Below, piece after piece: positions 21,349 through 32,860 of a stretch of DNA of 64,000 nucleotides. The stretch is taken from assembly GCA_033439795.1 (NCBI GenBank), contig JAUTDP010000006.1:1178001-1242000 (forward strand), in the 5' to 3' direction. The position numbers and the translations under genes are program-made. The first letter of the stretch is position 1, and every line of letters begins with the position of its first letter. The stretch is from Sordaria brevicollis. Taxonomy: Eukaryota; Ascomycota; Sordariomycetes; Sordariales; Sordariaceae. The notes under the pieces were generated by a model. It worked only from the letters and a program-made list of their open reading frames with translations, was not told where the DNA came from and did no database searches.

Positions 21349-22503
21349 TCATTGCAGGAAAGTGGCTGGAACCTCGGGGCCTAGAAATAGTTAGCTTCAT
21401 CATCCTCACGGATGAATCGTCATTGAACTTACCCCAAACGTGGAGGTTGTCGGGAGCCGCCTTTGTGTTGTGTGTAGGCTCCCTCATATCAAGAAGGTCG
21501 CCGTCCACATAATGCTCGAGAATGAACCCGGACGGGTCGAACCAGTAATCAAAAATCTGGCTGCCCATTACATGGCGGCCAACACCCCAGCAGTTCTTAT
21601 AGCCTTGATGACGAAGCCAGTCGTGACCGAGCACTTGGGTATCAAAATCGTGCGTCTCGAAAGACGAGTGGTGAACGTGCATCTTAGGTCCTTCGAAGAA
21701 AAAGAAGCAGTGGTGGTCGACAAGTTCGTCTCCGCGGTTGAGTCTGAAGAAGACGGTCTTGTTGACGCCTTCGTCGTTGTGGACGAGCTGCATATATGTG
21801 TTAGCTTTGCGGTTGTGGTTGAACCAACGCTAAATATTCGTACCTCGCTTGGGAAGAAGTTGAAGTATTTGCTATAGAAGTCGTAGCACTTGGCAAAGTC
21901 GGTCACACACATGCCAAAGTGACCGAGCTTGTGTACCGGTGCTGGTCGCTTCTTGAACCGTTGAAACTCGTTGACTCCGCGGTTCTTCTCATTAGGCTGG
22001 TAGTCATGATAAGCTCTCAAACCCATTCAAAGGCAATGCTATAGAGGGAATCATCTTACAAAGTTGAACCGCACAATGGGAAAGTCAACATCCCGTTGCT
22101 CTACCGGCGTCTGCCCGTAGACAAGATGGAAGGGAAATCCGTCGACAGGGTCGTAAAAGGTGACGCACTTTCCACCGCCAGGGGCATCTGTAAGTTCGTA
22201 GATCTCGGTGGCTTTGCATTCGTTGGGAAGTGTCTTGGCTGCTTGCATCAGGTCCTCCATGGATTCGACGACGAAGGCCGCACCGCCGAACTCATCCTCA
22301 TTGGATGCCTCCAGGCAGATGACGAATGGCTCGGTCCCATAGCCGCGGAAGTATGTCTTCTTGCCAACCTCGGCAGTCTGAGCGAAACCAAAGTCTTCGG
22401 CGAACCTCTTGGCCTCGTCGATGTTCTTGTGCTTGTAGTAGACGTGGGCGATGCGCACCAAGTTGATCTTCTTGAGCGGAGTGGCGGGGAGTCCGGAAGC
22501 CAT
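21349..22503 (-). CDS. Extradiol ring-cleavage dioxygenase (catechol/trihydroxytoluene type)
   Basis: Four minus-strand exons, 22503-22060, 21996-21844, 21787-21433 and 21380-21349, with introns of 63, 56 and 52 nt (GCTAAC branch sites in the last two), give 327 residues. The ATG at 22503 is the first ATG; the frame upstream opens only with GTG. The protein has the two-module VOC fold of type I extradiol dioxygenases. The N-terminal module is structural. The C-terminal module carries the iron ligands: His in LGHFG (near residue 174), His in MHVHHSSFE, and Glu in GFILEHYVDGD. The conserved end HVWGPEVPATFL is reached only by splicing to the short fourth exon, which supports the model. It should open a catecholic ring using Fe(II) and O2. 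The substrate is unknown; fungal relatives are labelled metapyrocatechase or trihydroxytoluene oxygenase. Confidence 0.87.
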
Positions 22504-23977
22504 GATGTCACCGGGGTGAGTATGAGAGTCTAAGTTGAGTTTGGTGTATGGGATGAGGTCGTCGGTAAATGGACTTGAGTCTGAAGCGTTAAAGTTGAGA
22601 TGAAGCTTCACAAGCTATCAAAGAGAACCGAAAAAGAAGGGATGAAGGAGAATTGGACGGTGAAACCCCAAGGAGGGGAGCCATGGTGCGTATAAGAGCA
22701 AGGTACGGAGCTTGATCTGGGGGCCGTCCCTGGGACCCGTGACAGGCATTGAGCTAAACTGGATGCATGCTTCTCCAACTCGGCCGATGATCACCGATCA
22801 GCCTTCCATGCTGTGTCCCCTTTCTGTGTGAAGACAACCTCAGCAAAGCTACCAGCTCCCTCTCCGGTACCCCTTAGTGCCATGTTAGAGTTCACGCGGG
22901 GATCGGACTCGTTGTGGGGTAAAAGCCATGAAACGGGGTTGGCAGCAGTAACATTGGCGAACGGGAACGGCAGTTGAACATTGGACAATGCCACCAAGAC
23001 ATTCTGTACTCCACGATGCTAACAAGCGTGTGCAGTGTAATGTGTAAGTCGGAACTGCTGTGGCCTGTGAAAGATGGAAACGCCCGATTGTCCAATGGCG
23101 GGTGCCGGATAATCTTGAGAGCTGGCTCTGTCGGCCTTCAAGGAGTTCAACGAGAGAAGCAATTCTGGTAGCAACTCTGCACTTTCAGGCTGATTGAGGC
23201 GGCTCGACGGCGGGTTAGCCATTTTGATGTCATGGCATGCTTTGGGCATATCAGAACGGCGTGAAGGTTGGCATAAGCAGAAGCGGGAGAAGCAGCAACA
23301 TCAGATGAACCGCAGCCATCCATTTGACTGGCCATGGGAACGAAAGGTCATTGCGGTTGAGGAATTCATGGTTGTTCGTTGACAAAGAAGAATTGGAGAA
23401 ATGGACAAAAGATGGAGAAGTGGAAAAGACGATTGACGAAGCCAAGGCAGAACACTAGACCTCGCCTGTCCTAGTATTACCCTAACCCTGCTAATTCCCC
23501 GCCTTACTCAGTTCGCGGTCAGCTTGCGGGGGCCGGCACTGCGACCCTCACCGCCCTCCTGCCGTCCAACCATGCGAATGCGGGGGAAGCAGAGTGGGGC
23601 CAAGTCCGTCATTAGAATTCGGGGAACACTGAACGACACCACTGGCAGCTTGTGTCATTGTCATTGGCACTGGACTGACTTCGGCGATACATCAACTCTA
23701 CGAAAACACCTTCAGTCAGCAATTGTCAGCAACCCGTGATCACGAGAAACAAGTTTACCAACATCTGTTATCGCCAACTACCCGAATCTCAAAACAACTC
23801 ATTGAAACTTACCGTAGATCCACGCCCAGGCACGCCAACTTCCCATTTCGCCTCCTCTTCAAGCAGTGACCGGCATCAGCTGCAGGCACCCGCAAAACCC
23901 AAGCCTTGGACGACATCAACAGCCTTCCTGCATCACCAACACAGCCAGTCACTGACTGACTGCACCATCAAACTACA
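22504..23977. promoter_or_regulatory. Divergent intergenic region, dioxygenase and phosphatase promoters
   Basis: The flanking genes diverge, so both promoters lie here. No coding frame with recognisable motifs was found on either strand. A repeated TGAC motif precedes the phosphatase start (CACTGACTGACTG, about 23,950-23,962). Confidence 0.45.
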
Positions 23978-24757
23978 ATGCCACGAAAACTCTCCAAATC
24001 CAAAAACGTCTACGCCCCCGCCTCGTCAGCCTCTCACTCAACCAACAACCTCCTAACCCCCTACCCTCAAAACGACGGCCTGCCGCCCTTCCTCACAGAC
24101 GGCTTGCCTCTTCCATCCCTGGTGGTCCTCGATCTCGACTATACCTTATGGCCCTTCTACAGCGACTGCCACCCCTGGCCACCGCTTCGCGCTCTAAGCG
24201 GGTCCGTACTGAGCGACCGCAACGGCGAGAATTTTAGCTTTTACAAGCACGTGCCCATCATCTTGCACCTGCTGCAAGTGGCGGGCGTGAAGCTGGCGGT
24301 GGCCAGCAAGAGTCCCGTGGGCGATTTGTGTAGGGAGATGCTCAAGATGTTGAGGATTCCGGGGAATTTGCCGACGAGTGTGGAAGGGTTTAAGCGGAAG
24401 TCTGGGGTTAATACTAATGGGGAGGGAGAAGAGGAGGGTGGCGACGGCAAGAAGGGGAAAAAGGGAGGTTCGTCAGGGTCAGCAACAGGAGGCCTAACAG
24501 ATGAAAGGGGCCGTAAGACGATCGAATTGTTTGACGGCGGGCTGGAGATTTATGAGGGAACAAAGCTGAGACATTTTGAGGTTATTCAGCGCCGGACGGG
24601 GATACCGTACGAGGAGATGCTGTTCTTTGATGATGAACGGCCGAACTTGGAGGTGGAGAGGGTGGGGGTTACGATGCAGCTGATTAGGGATGGGCTGGAT
24701 TGGGAGGAGCTCGAGAAGGGAATACAGAAGTGGAGGGCGAATAGGGGGATTGCGTAG
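23978..24757 (+). CDS. Magnesium-dependent phosphatase-1-like HAD phosphatase
   Basis: A single-exon frame of 259 residues. HAD motif I is DLDYTLWPF with nucleophile Asp52 and acid/base Asp54. Motif II is the serine of AVASKS near residue 110. Motif III is a Lys in GTKLRHFE near residue 196, and motif IV is FFDDERPN with Asp218/Asp219. This order and the WPF after motif I mark the MDP-1 family, small cytosolic Mg-dependent phosphatases acting on phosphotyrosine or glycated-amine substrates. The protein is longer than animal MDP-1 because of a low-complexity Gly/Lys/Glu insertion at residues 140-175 between motifs II and III, which was probably added without disturbing the fold. The N-terminal 45 residues are also variable. 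Confidence 0.88.
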   Translation: MPRKLSKSKNVYAPASSASHSTNNLLTPYPQNDGLPPFLTDGLPLPSLVVLDLDYTLWPFYSDCHPWPPLRALSGSVLSDRNGENFSFYKHVPIILHLLQVAGVKLAVASKSPVGDLCREMLKMLRIPGNLPTSVEGFKRKSGVNTNGEGEEEGGDGKKGKKGGSSGSATGGLTDERGRKTIELFDGGLEIYEGTKLRHFEVIQRRTGIPYEEMLFFDDERPNLEVERVGVTMQLIRDGLDWEELEKGIQKWRANRGIA

Positions 24758-25356
24758 ATTTGTGAGAGATGATGACGAAGAATTAGACATGACCAACCGG
24801 CAAGACAGACAGAGCTTGCCTCGTTGTTTCGGTTTGAAGTATCAAGAGCACGCGATATAGACTCAATAGACCCGAAAGCTAATGACATCCAATCCTTGTC
24901 TTTTGTGTTCCGGTTCCTGCAGTAGCCAGCGGAGGCATGTGGGTGAAACTACCTTTTGTCACTCAGGGTTCAACTCGTGGCCAACATCCCGAATTTGGGG
25001 TACATGATAGCCATGTGTTTTCCAACGGGGCTGTCAGTAATTTCCGGGGTTGCCGGATGCTCCGGACGAACCCTCAAGTGCTACCTGCTTGTGAACGAAG
25101 GGAGAAGACGGGACGGATCACAAGAACTGCCGAGTCTTTCCGTCCCATCCTCATGAACATTGAATAAACACTTTATGCTTATCTATTATGCTTCGCTTGT
25201 ACGAAGTGGTATATGCTTTCCAAAACCAGATATACACAAATATCAAGGCCCAAGTAGGTAGCCACACAAACTGAGAAGAGAAAAAAATCTCCAAGGTATC
25301 TCCATATGCAAAAGAAGAGAAATTGCCCTCCCACATCATGCAGTCAGTCAAATCAT
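24758..25356. other. Convergent intergenic region
   Basis: Lies between the 3' ends of the plus-strand phosphatase and minus-strand Sec14-like genes. It should hold both terminators. No coding sequence recognised. Confidence 0.5.
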
Positions 25357-26919
25357 TCAAGCAGAGACCACAGGAACAGCAGGAGCCTTAGCCTCCTCCC
25401 CCGTCTCAACCACCTCGGTCTTCTTCTCGTCCTCCTCAGCAACATTCAACCCCTTGACACCCTCCGCCAACGCTTCCGCTTCAGCCTGAGCCGCAGTAGC
25501 ATCACCATTAACCTTCTCCTCCGCCTTCTTCGTCTGCACCCTACAAATCCTCTCCAAATACCCCACCGTCAACATCCTCTGTTTCCCACCCTCACTCCCC
25601 ACAGCCACACACTCCATCCTCTCCCCATCGGCCGTAGGCCTCCAATACTTGGGTCCCTCCGGGAAATCTTTCAAACCATTCTCCCACTTCACCGTCTCCG
25701 TAATCAACGGATCCGTCTTGGGCTGATCCCCCCAAGTGAAATCCAGCTCGCCACCGTACTGCTTAGGGATGTTTTTCGGGTCGATAAATTCTTCCAGCGT
25801 GGGCTTGACCTCGTGCGGCGCGAGAATAAAGATCTTGGATACCGTGATGGGGTCAAACCAGCGCTTGATCCAGCCCCAGACCGTGCTGAAGAAGTAAGGG
25901 GCGCCAATCACAAAAATGCGGTCGAGCGTCTCGGGGTAGTGCGCCGTGGCCAGCTGCGAGGCGGCTTGCATGTGCGACTTGAGGTTCCAGAATTGGCGGA
26001 GGGAAACGCCGGAGACGTCGACGATGTTGGTGGATAGCGTGATGGGTGTTGTCGAGGCGTGCGCGCGGTCGGGAAGCTCGGTGCAGAGCGGTTGGGCGAA
26101 GCGGGTCAGGTTCTCGTAGAGGGCGAAGAGGCGCAGGAGTTTTGGGGAGGTCTGGCCGTCGGTGACGGCCTTGGACGGGTTCGTCTCGGCGGCTTTTTCG
26201 TAGGCGGACACGGTCTTGGAGTCGAGGTGGCGGATCTCGAAGAGGTAGAGGGGGATGCCTCTGCGAAACCGTATTGTCAGCATACCACAAGTGTCGGGGA
26301 AGCAGAAGACGCAGTACTAACCTCCTATCCCTTCTACCCGTCCATTGAGGGTACAGCCGCCTGCTGGCCTCGTACGCCTCCAGGTCGATGGTGTCGTACA
26401 GCACGTTCAGGTCGTTCGCCTTGCGCCAATCCTCCGTCTCCTTGAACTGCTTGAACGCATCAACCACGTTCCATCTCCGGGCGCGCAGGTATCGTCTGGA
26501 GTCCAACAGCCAATGATTAGTTCAATTTGACACTTTGCATTTTATTTTGTGTTGTCGTCACCAATTCCGATGCAATCCGAATCCTTGCATTGGCGGCGCA
26601 TAGCGGACTATGCAACTTGCTATCACAAGTCGCAAGTCGCAAGTCGCGGCGCGCAGCACCAATTGCGACCCCGGAAACTTGTTCAAACATAGAAAGAAAA
26701 GGAAAAGAAAAAAAAAAAAAAGAAAAAAAAGACATACAGCAAAGTCTGCTCATCATGCGAAGCAGGCGGCCCCGGCTTATAGTATCCCTTCTCCGCCAGG
26801 TACGTCTTGAAGTTTTCGAGCGCCTGCTGTTCTTCCGCCTTGAGGTATCCCAGGTGGCCGTTGGGGTATCCAACTTCGGTGCCGCTAGCGGCCGTGGCAT
26901 CGGCGACTGAACCCGTCAT
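25357..26919 (-). CDS. Sec14-like CRAL-TRIO phospholipid-transfer protein
   Basis: Three minus-strand exons, 26919-26738, 26495-26322 and 26260-25357, give 419 residues across introns of 241 nt (GTATGT donor) and 61 nt (GTTAGT donor). Exons 1-2 encode the CRAL-TRIO N-terminal helical domain, ending in YPQWTGRRDRRG, where the splice junction lies. Exon 3 starts with the lipid-binding CRAL-TRIO domain (IPLYLFE) and includes QAASQLATAHYPETLDRIF and APYFFSTVWGWIKRWFDP, the gate-helix and pocket regions typical of Sec14. The final 90 residues are Ala/Glu/Val-rich and unlike yeast Sec14. The role is transfer of phosphatidylinositol/phosphatidylcholine at Golgi or plasma membranes. The first intron is long for this window, with an A-rich tract (plus-strand view) and a triple CAAGTCG repeat. 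Confidence 0.9.
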
Positions 26920-28240
26920 TTTGCTGTTTGTATTTGTTTGGGGTTCTGGATTATAATCTAGGATTTATGTTTCTTTGTCTCGCGTGGTATCTTTCTTCAA
27001 AATCTTTTAATCGTTCTGCGCGAAAGTTGACACAAGATGATGTACGACGATTCGTCCGATCCGATAGGTGTACTCCTCCAGGTACGTTCTCAAGTTGGAG
27101 ATACTTTGGAGGTTATTGTTGCCGCCGGTTTGGGGGTTCGTGTTATAGCCGGCCGGTATTAAGTGTTTGGGGTATATCGTAGGTTATTAAGATCAGAGAG
27201 AGCTGAAAAGAACAGCAGCAACGGGAGAGAGCCGTCCGGACGAAGCGGAAAAGGCGGCGGGTATATGGTAGATCGTTTGTTGGCTAGGTAAATGTCGGAT
27301 ATTAAAAGGTAAAAAGGGCTTTTGTCAAAGAGGAACAACAAAGATGACAAGATGACGGTGCCGACAGCAAGGCAGTCAGTCTTCTTAGTGTGCAGTAGCT
27401 TCAACGCCAGTAAGAAATAATTGCTGACAGCGGAAAGCAAAAGAACAACGTCAGACCGAGCGAGCTGTTAAAAAGCGAGGCGGGAAAGAAAAAGCCTCTG
27501 ACGCCAACGACGGAAAAAAAAAATAAGAAGGATTGAAAAGTGATCTTTTTCCTAGTGCGGTTTCGTCTCAGCGCTTACTCCAGCCGATACCCAGCGTCTG
27601 GTGCCGATTTTCCATCCCAGATCTGTATCGATTTCCAAGCACTCCAACCATCACCAGAAAGATCCAGCGAACACCCCAGCGTCCCCCAACGAACTCGCCT
27701 GGCGACGGCCGCTCCATGACCCTCCATGACCCGCCTTGGCTTCGCCGTGTCCGCCAATCTGACAGGGTTCATGACTCCGCTGTGCCCCTGTCAGTCTCAG
27801 CTTTCGGGACGACAATAGACCCCGACGGACTACCGATCTCCGACAGTCCAAGGTCGCTCGCTGCCCGAGCTCGTTGGCATCTCCCATCCCGTCGGGAACA
27901 GACACTTGAAAACCTCAAAGTAAACTTGGAAACATCAAAAGTGTGTCGGTGGTGCTCATTAGTTCACTATTCATTCCATTATCAAAAGTAACTAAAAACT
28001 ATCAGACCACTTGCCATACGGACCCCAACGCGGCAAGCCAGTAAAGCGCTCCAACTTGTATCCCGTTTTTGAAACCGCCAACAACCAACCACCACCATGC
28101 CTCGGCCTCTACTAATGCTATCATATCTAGTAAAAGCCGTGTGAAGGCGGCCAAGAGGACTCCAATGTCTGTAATTGCCTTCAAGCATCTTCCAGAGCTC
28201 TTCCGTTACTCGCTCCCTTAGATGGCGCAGAAACGTCGCT
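26920..28240. promoter_or_regulatory. Upstream region of Sec14-like gene and 3' flank of sec27
   Basis: About 1.3 kb with no supported gene. Both neighbours are on the minus strand, so the left part carries the Sec14-like promoter and the right end the sec27 terminator. Open frames near 27,530-27,990 lack any motif. Confidence 0.45.
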
Positions 28241-31200
28241 CTACTCCTCCTCTGCCTCCTTCTCCTTTTCAGACTGCTCTCCAGCCGATTCTTCTTCCGC
28301 TTCCTCTGCCGCGGGTGACTCCTGCTGGGCCTCCTCGGAATCGATATCGATCAGGTTACCGGCAGCAGGCCCTTCCTGCTCAAGTCTAAGATACTCATCC
28401 CACTCGGGGAAGAGCTCCGAGTCCTCTCCAGGAACACCCAGCACCTTGGCAACGCGGCCCTTCTTCTGCTTCTCCAAGCTCTCCTTCCAGGCTGCCACCA
28501 GTTCAGGTGTGAGGCTGGGCTTGTATGTTTGGCTGAAGAGCACAGCCTCCGAAAGACGGTTGGTGTTCTTGAGGATCTCAATGCAGCCCTCGACATCACC
28601 CAAGAGCCACTTGGCGCTGAACGCGACGTTGTGCGCGCCAGCCTCCGTAGCTTGTTCGGCAAGCTTGGCGAGACCTTCGCGGTCTGATGTCGAGCTGTAG
28701 ACAAGCAGCAGGGAACCGAGATCCTTCGCCTTGACGAAGCACTCTGTCGCAAGAGGCACGTCCCACGCAGCGAGACCGGCATCACCAAGGGTCTTCCACT
28801 TGTGATCTGCATCCGTCTCGCGCGCAATGTCGAGAGCGATGTGGAGCTGGCCAAGCGATAGCGCCAAATCGAACTTGTGCTCGGGGTCAGTGGCCACCTC
28901 AAGCGCAAGCTCCTTGTGACCCTGTCCCTCGAGGAAACGGGCAATCTTATTGAGCTGGTCCTCGGGAATACTTGGGAGCAGCTCGGCGGCCGTCTCCATA
29001 TCCTCACGGAGAACAAGAGTCTGGTACTCCAAAACGGGGAGCGAGAGGGCGAAAGAAGTGACGTTAAGGTCCTTGTCGGTGATGTAGACGCGGCCATCAC
29101 GCTGGAGGTAACCCAAGATATACATGGGCTTGTCGAAGTGGGCGATGGTGTAAGTTTGGTCGCCAACCAAGTAGTTGAGACGGTTGGTGCTGTTGGTGTA
29201 GATCAGGACATCTCCCAACCACTCCGCTGAGCGGATGCTCTCGCTGATGTCGGTAACGACGTCGAACGCAGCCTCAACACCGTCATCCTCGACCATGCCA
29301 GCCGAGACCGCCTCGTTATAGTTCTCCCTCGAGAACCTGAGGACGTAGGTGCTGTCCTCACAGGCAAGCGCAACCAACTCGCCGCTCTCGCTCCAGTAGA
29401 CCTGCTTGGGCTCCACCTCAATACGTCTGACAAGTCCGCCCGTCCTCCAGTCGTAGAAGGAAATGCCACCCTGGCCCTTGACACCGAGAAGGACACCGCC
29501 GGTGAGACCGTCGGCAGCGAAGGGAACGTCGAGACCGCCGACCTTGTTTTCGAAGTTCTTGAAAATCTTGACGCTGGTGGGAGACTCGCGAATGGCGAAC
29601 TCGTTCGTGCTTGAGTACTCCTTGGAAGCCCATACGAAGTCGAGGGCTTGACCGAACGCCTTGTTCCTCCACGCGAGCGCAGTATAAACTATGTACTCGC
29701 CGTCGCCGCAGATCGCCGCGAAACGACCGTTGGGGGAGTGGATGAGGCTCTGGGGGTACACTTCGGCGGTTCCGAGTTCCTTGGTGGTAAGAGTGATGGG
29801 CTCGTTGTCCTTGATATCGGCATCTGGTCCTGTTAGCTTGATACCACGCACGACACTCCACTTTGAACTTACCAGCGCCCTTGATCACAGCAGACACAAC
29901 CTCGTTGTGCCTGGCCCACACAATCTTGCCGGAGCCATCCATCGACACAGCGGGCTCTTCCCGACCAAGCTTGATAACCACTGAACCATCGTCGAAACCA
30001 ACAGCAATACCCTGCTTGCCCTTCTGATATGACACACACCAAGCGCGCTCCAAGCCGTAGTTTAGCGATTGCTCGAACCTATAGGTGTTGGCGTTCCATA
30101 TCCTTATCGTGCCCTGCGAACCCAGTTAGTAATAGCCCGCGACCGAGCCGGACGGGTGGAGATCTCGACGTACGTCTTCCGAACCAGAGATGATGATAGG
30201 AAGCTCTGGGTGATAGCAAGCAAAGGACACGTTGTTGGTGTGACCTTCAAGAGTGGCGATCAAGCTCTTGGTAGTGTAATCCCACACTTTCACCGTGCGC
30301 TGTACCAATAAGTCAGCCGAAAGAGTCCTATGCGCCGGCCGAGGTCGACATAACTCACGTCATCAGAAGTTGTGAGAAGGTAGGGCTTGTCGCTGTGGGG
30401 GTAGTAGTCGACGTGGTTGACACCCTTAGTCTCGTGCGCCTCCAGCTGGAAGTTTGGCGTGGATGAACCCAAGCTCCAGATCTTGACTGTCCTGTCCAAA
30501 CATGCGGAAGCGAAGGTGTTGGTATCTTTGGGGTTGATGGCGAGAGACATGACGTAGTCTGAAACTCCTCGTTAGCATGCGCGCTAGCTTCCTCGAATCA
30601 AGCTAGTGAAGGTGGTGTTGATGGCGCCATACGTGAGTTGCCCTCGAATACCCGCACGTTCTTCCATCCCTTCTCCCAATCCCAAAGCTTGATCGTCATA
30701 TCATCACTAGCGGTAAGGACGAAGGGTTGTGTAGGATGGACGCAGATGGCTCTGATGTAGTCGGGATGCGCCTCGAAGGACGTGATCTTTTCGCTCGTGT
30801 TATAGTTGTAGACTCGAATTTGGCTGCGATTCCAGTGTCAGCCTTCTTCCTGTCTCGCACCAGCAGTCCAGTGCCCGTAACCCAGCAAGCTCCATGCCAA
30901 ACGTACAAGTCATCGGAACCGCAGATGATCCAGTTCTTTCGCGCAATGAAGCGACCGGCGCGGACGGGGACATCGGTAAGCTCGAAGGTCTTAACAATTT
31001 GTTGTGTCTCGTATGACCAGATATAGACGTGGCCGCTGTAGAGGGTCGCTAGGAACCGAAGCAATGTCAGAACTCAGCCCTTTCCCCATTGCATCGCTAG
31101 TCAAAAAGAAGACGTACTCAGGATCCATGGCTCGGTGGGATGGAAGTCGATGCCCTTGACTCGCTGTTATATGGTACATGGGTGAGCAATGGTTGAACGT

Positions 31201-31578
31201 CACATGTTGGAAGACCCCTTTGGTACTGGATCGGGGGTCAGGGGACATGAGGACAAGTAACGAACCTCGGAGCGGGCAAACAACTGGCGCTGTATGTTGA
31301 CAGACATGTTAGCAGGTGTTCAATAATAAGAACTGGCCCAGTTGAAGGCAGCTATGTGGTGATGGACGTGTTGGCGCAATGGAGCTGGCCGTCGAGGTGC
31401 TGGAACTCGGAATAGGGGCAACTGGATGATCCCAGGCGGAAGCTGGGGGGGGGGGGGGGGTAAGGTGCAAGTATGCGCCAGGTCGCAACATCCAGCTGTT
31501 CGAATTGTCTCTCGGTGACACGGCCATGGTGGTGCAGGCACGAAGGCTGTGTGAACTTGCCTTGACATCCAGCCTCAT
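28241..31578 (-). CDS. sec27: COPI coatomer beta-prime subunit (Sec27)
   Basis: Nine minus-strand exons give 856 residues: 31578-31561, 31289-31266, 31163-31118, 31048-30907, 30823-30633, 30558-30359, 30299-30174, 30113-29873 and 29823-28241. The start MRLDVK continues after splicing with [17 protein letters not shown], which is diagnostic of beta-prime COP. The N-terminal half is WD40 propeller (repeats ending [29 protein letters not shown]), followed by the second propeller and the alpha-solenoid of the COPI cage. The C-terminus is an acidic Glu-rich tail. Sec27 binds KKxx retrieval signals on Golgi-to-ER cargo. The first intron starts with GC (AAG|GCAAGT), exon 2 is only 24 nt and intron 8 is 49 nt. 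Single-copy essential gene in fungi. Confidence 0.93.
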
Positions 31579-32860
31579 GTTGAGCAAGTTTGGTGTGGAT
31601 GGGTGTGTGGTTGTCGGGTGTTGTTTACAAGTTGGAATTAGAGGACAGGCACAGGGCGGTCGTAACGGTTCTCGAGCTTCCAACTAAGCTTCAGGTGGGG
31701 TGCAGTGCTGGACGGGATGCTGGAGATGGTCCCTGACCGTACAAGAAAGCCGCCGTCGAGTGTGTCAGGGGTGAAGCTATCGAGATTCGTGCAACTGTTG
31801 TATATGGAGTATTACGTGGGTATATGGTGCCGCCGAGGGGTACGTGTTTGGCGGTGCGAGGGTGTTCGGAATAGAGGCTTCGGAGGGCGGCCTTGAACAG
31901 TTCCTTCTTGATGCGACGGACCGGAAATGACAGCGGGCGGTTGTAGAGGTGCCCGCCACGTATCTTGACCGGCCGCCTCCCACAAATTCGCGGCTGGCGT
32001 GTGGTCTGGCTGGCTCGCCGCTCGGGCCACTGCTTCCCTCAGGAGGTCAAGTGGGTACAGCTGCCGGCCACTGTCAATGCGCCCGCTAGCTGCTGCCTAA
32101 GGCAACGAGCAATGCTTTTGTCGATCTCTTGGCACCCCCTCACCGTCGTTGCATTCAGCGTTTGAAGCCATCACCATCCCCAAAATCAGTCAAAAACCAA
32201 CCACATAGGCGATCAGCGTGGATACAGAAATTTGCACAAGCACACCATTCACTCTCAGACCAACTCGATTCCGCCTGTCTAGGGAGAATGTTTGACCATC
32301 AGTAATGGAGCACAATGCCCATAATCAGAAGTTGCAAGCTCTGCATCTCGACATGATGCACAGTCAATGCAGGGCGATCTGTCAACTCCATGTTCAAATT
32401 TTCACATGAGCCGCATCAACAGTCAAAATGGCAAAGTGGGCAAATCTGGCTTCAATCGGTGTCGCAAAGTATATCAGATGCGACGAGATGATTTGAACAT
32501 GGACAAGAGGTTATTTGTGAGTTCTTCTTATTGACCTGAACTGTATCTACTAATGTGACACGCCTCTAGATGATTGCGCGGCAATGATACTAGAAGAGAA
32601 GAGGAGAAAACAAAACCCTCCAGGATGTTCAGTACAATCCCGGCTAAAACGCCGATTGATCCCAGTCATAATGCTCCCGGTTGATATCCCAGAAAGACAA
32701 ACCAAATAATACAAGAACGCCAAATTGCTCCGGATCCCAAAGGGTCAACGATCCATCGTTGTCTTATTCCATCATTCGCTGAGTCTTCGCTCATTCATCA
32801 TAAAACGTGAAAAGAAGAGAAAATGGTACAAAACACACAAGCTGACAAGGAATGAACCAT
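31579..32860. promoter_or_regulatory. sec27 promoter and mannitol dehydrogenase 3' flank
   Basis: Tandem minus-strand genes flank this 1.28-kb gap. No coding frame with motif support. The left side is the sec27 promoter and the right side the 3' end region of the mannitol-1-phosphate dehydrogenase gene. Confidence 0.45.

Noticed and set aside
14718..22503. Secondary-metabolite cluster around the terpene synthase
   Set aside because: Neighbours lack P450s, transporters or a cluster regulator, and two tRNA/2EXR loci intervene. The dioxygenase alone is weak support.
25306..26037. 243-codon plus-strand frame
   Set aside because: Antisense to the Sec14-like gene, with Arg/Leu-rich composition typical of a shadow frame.
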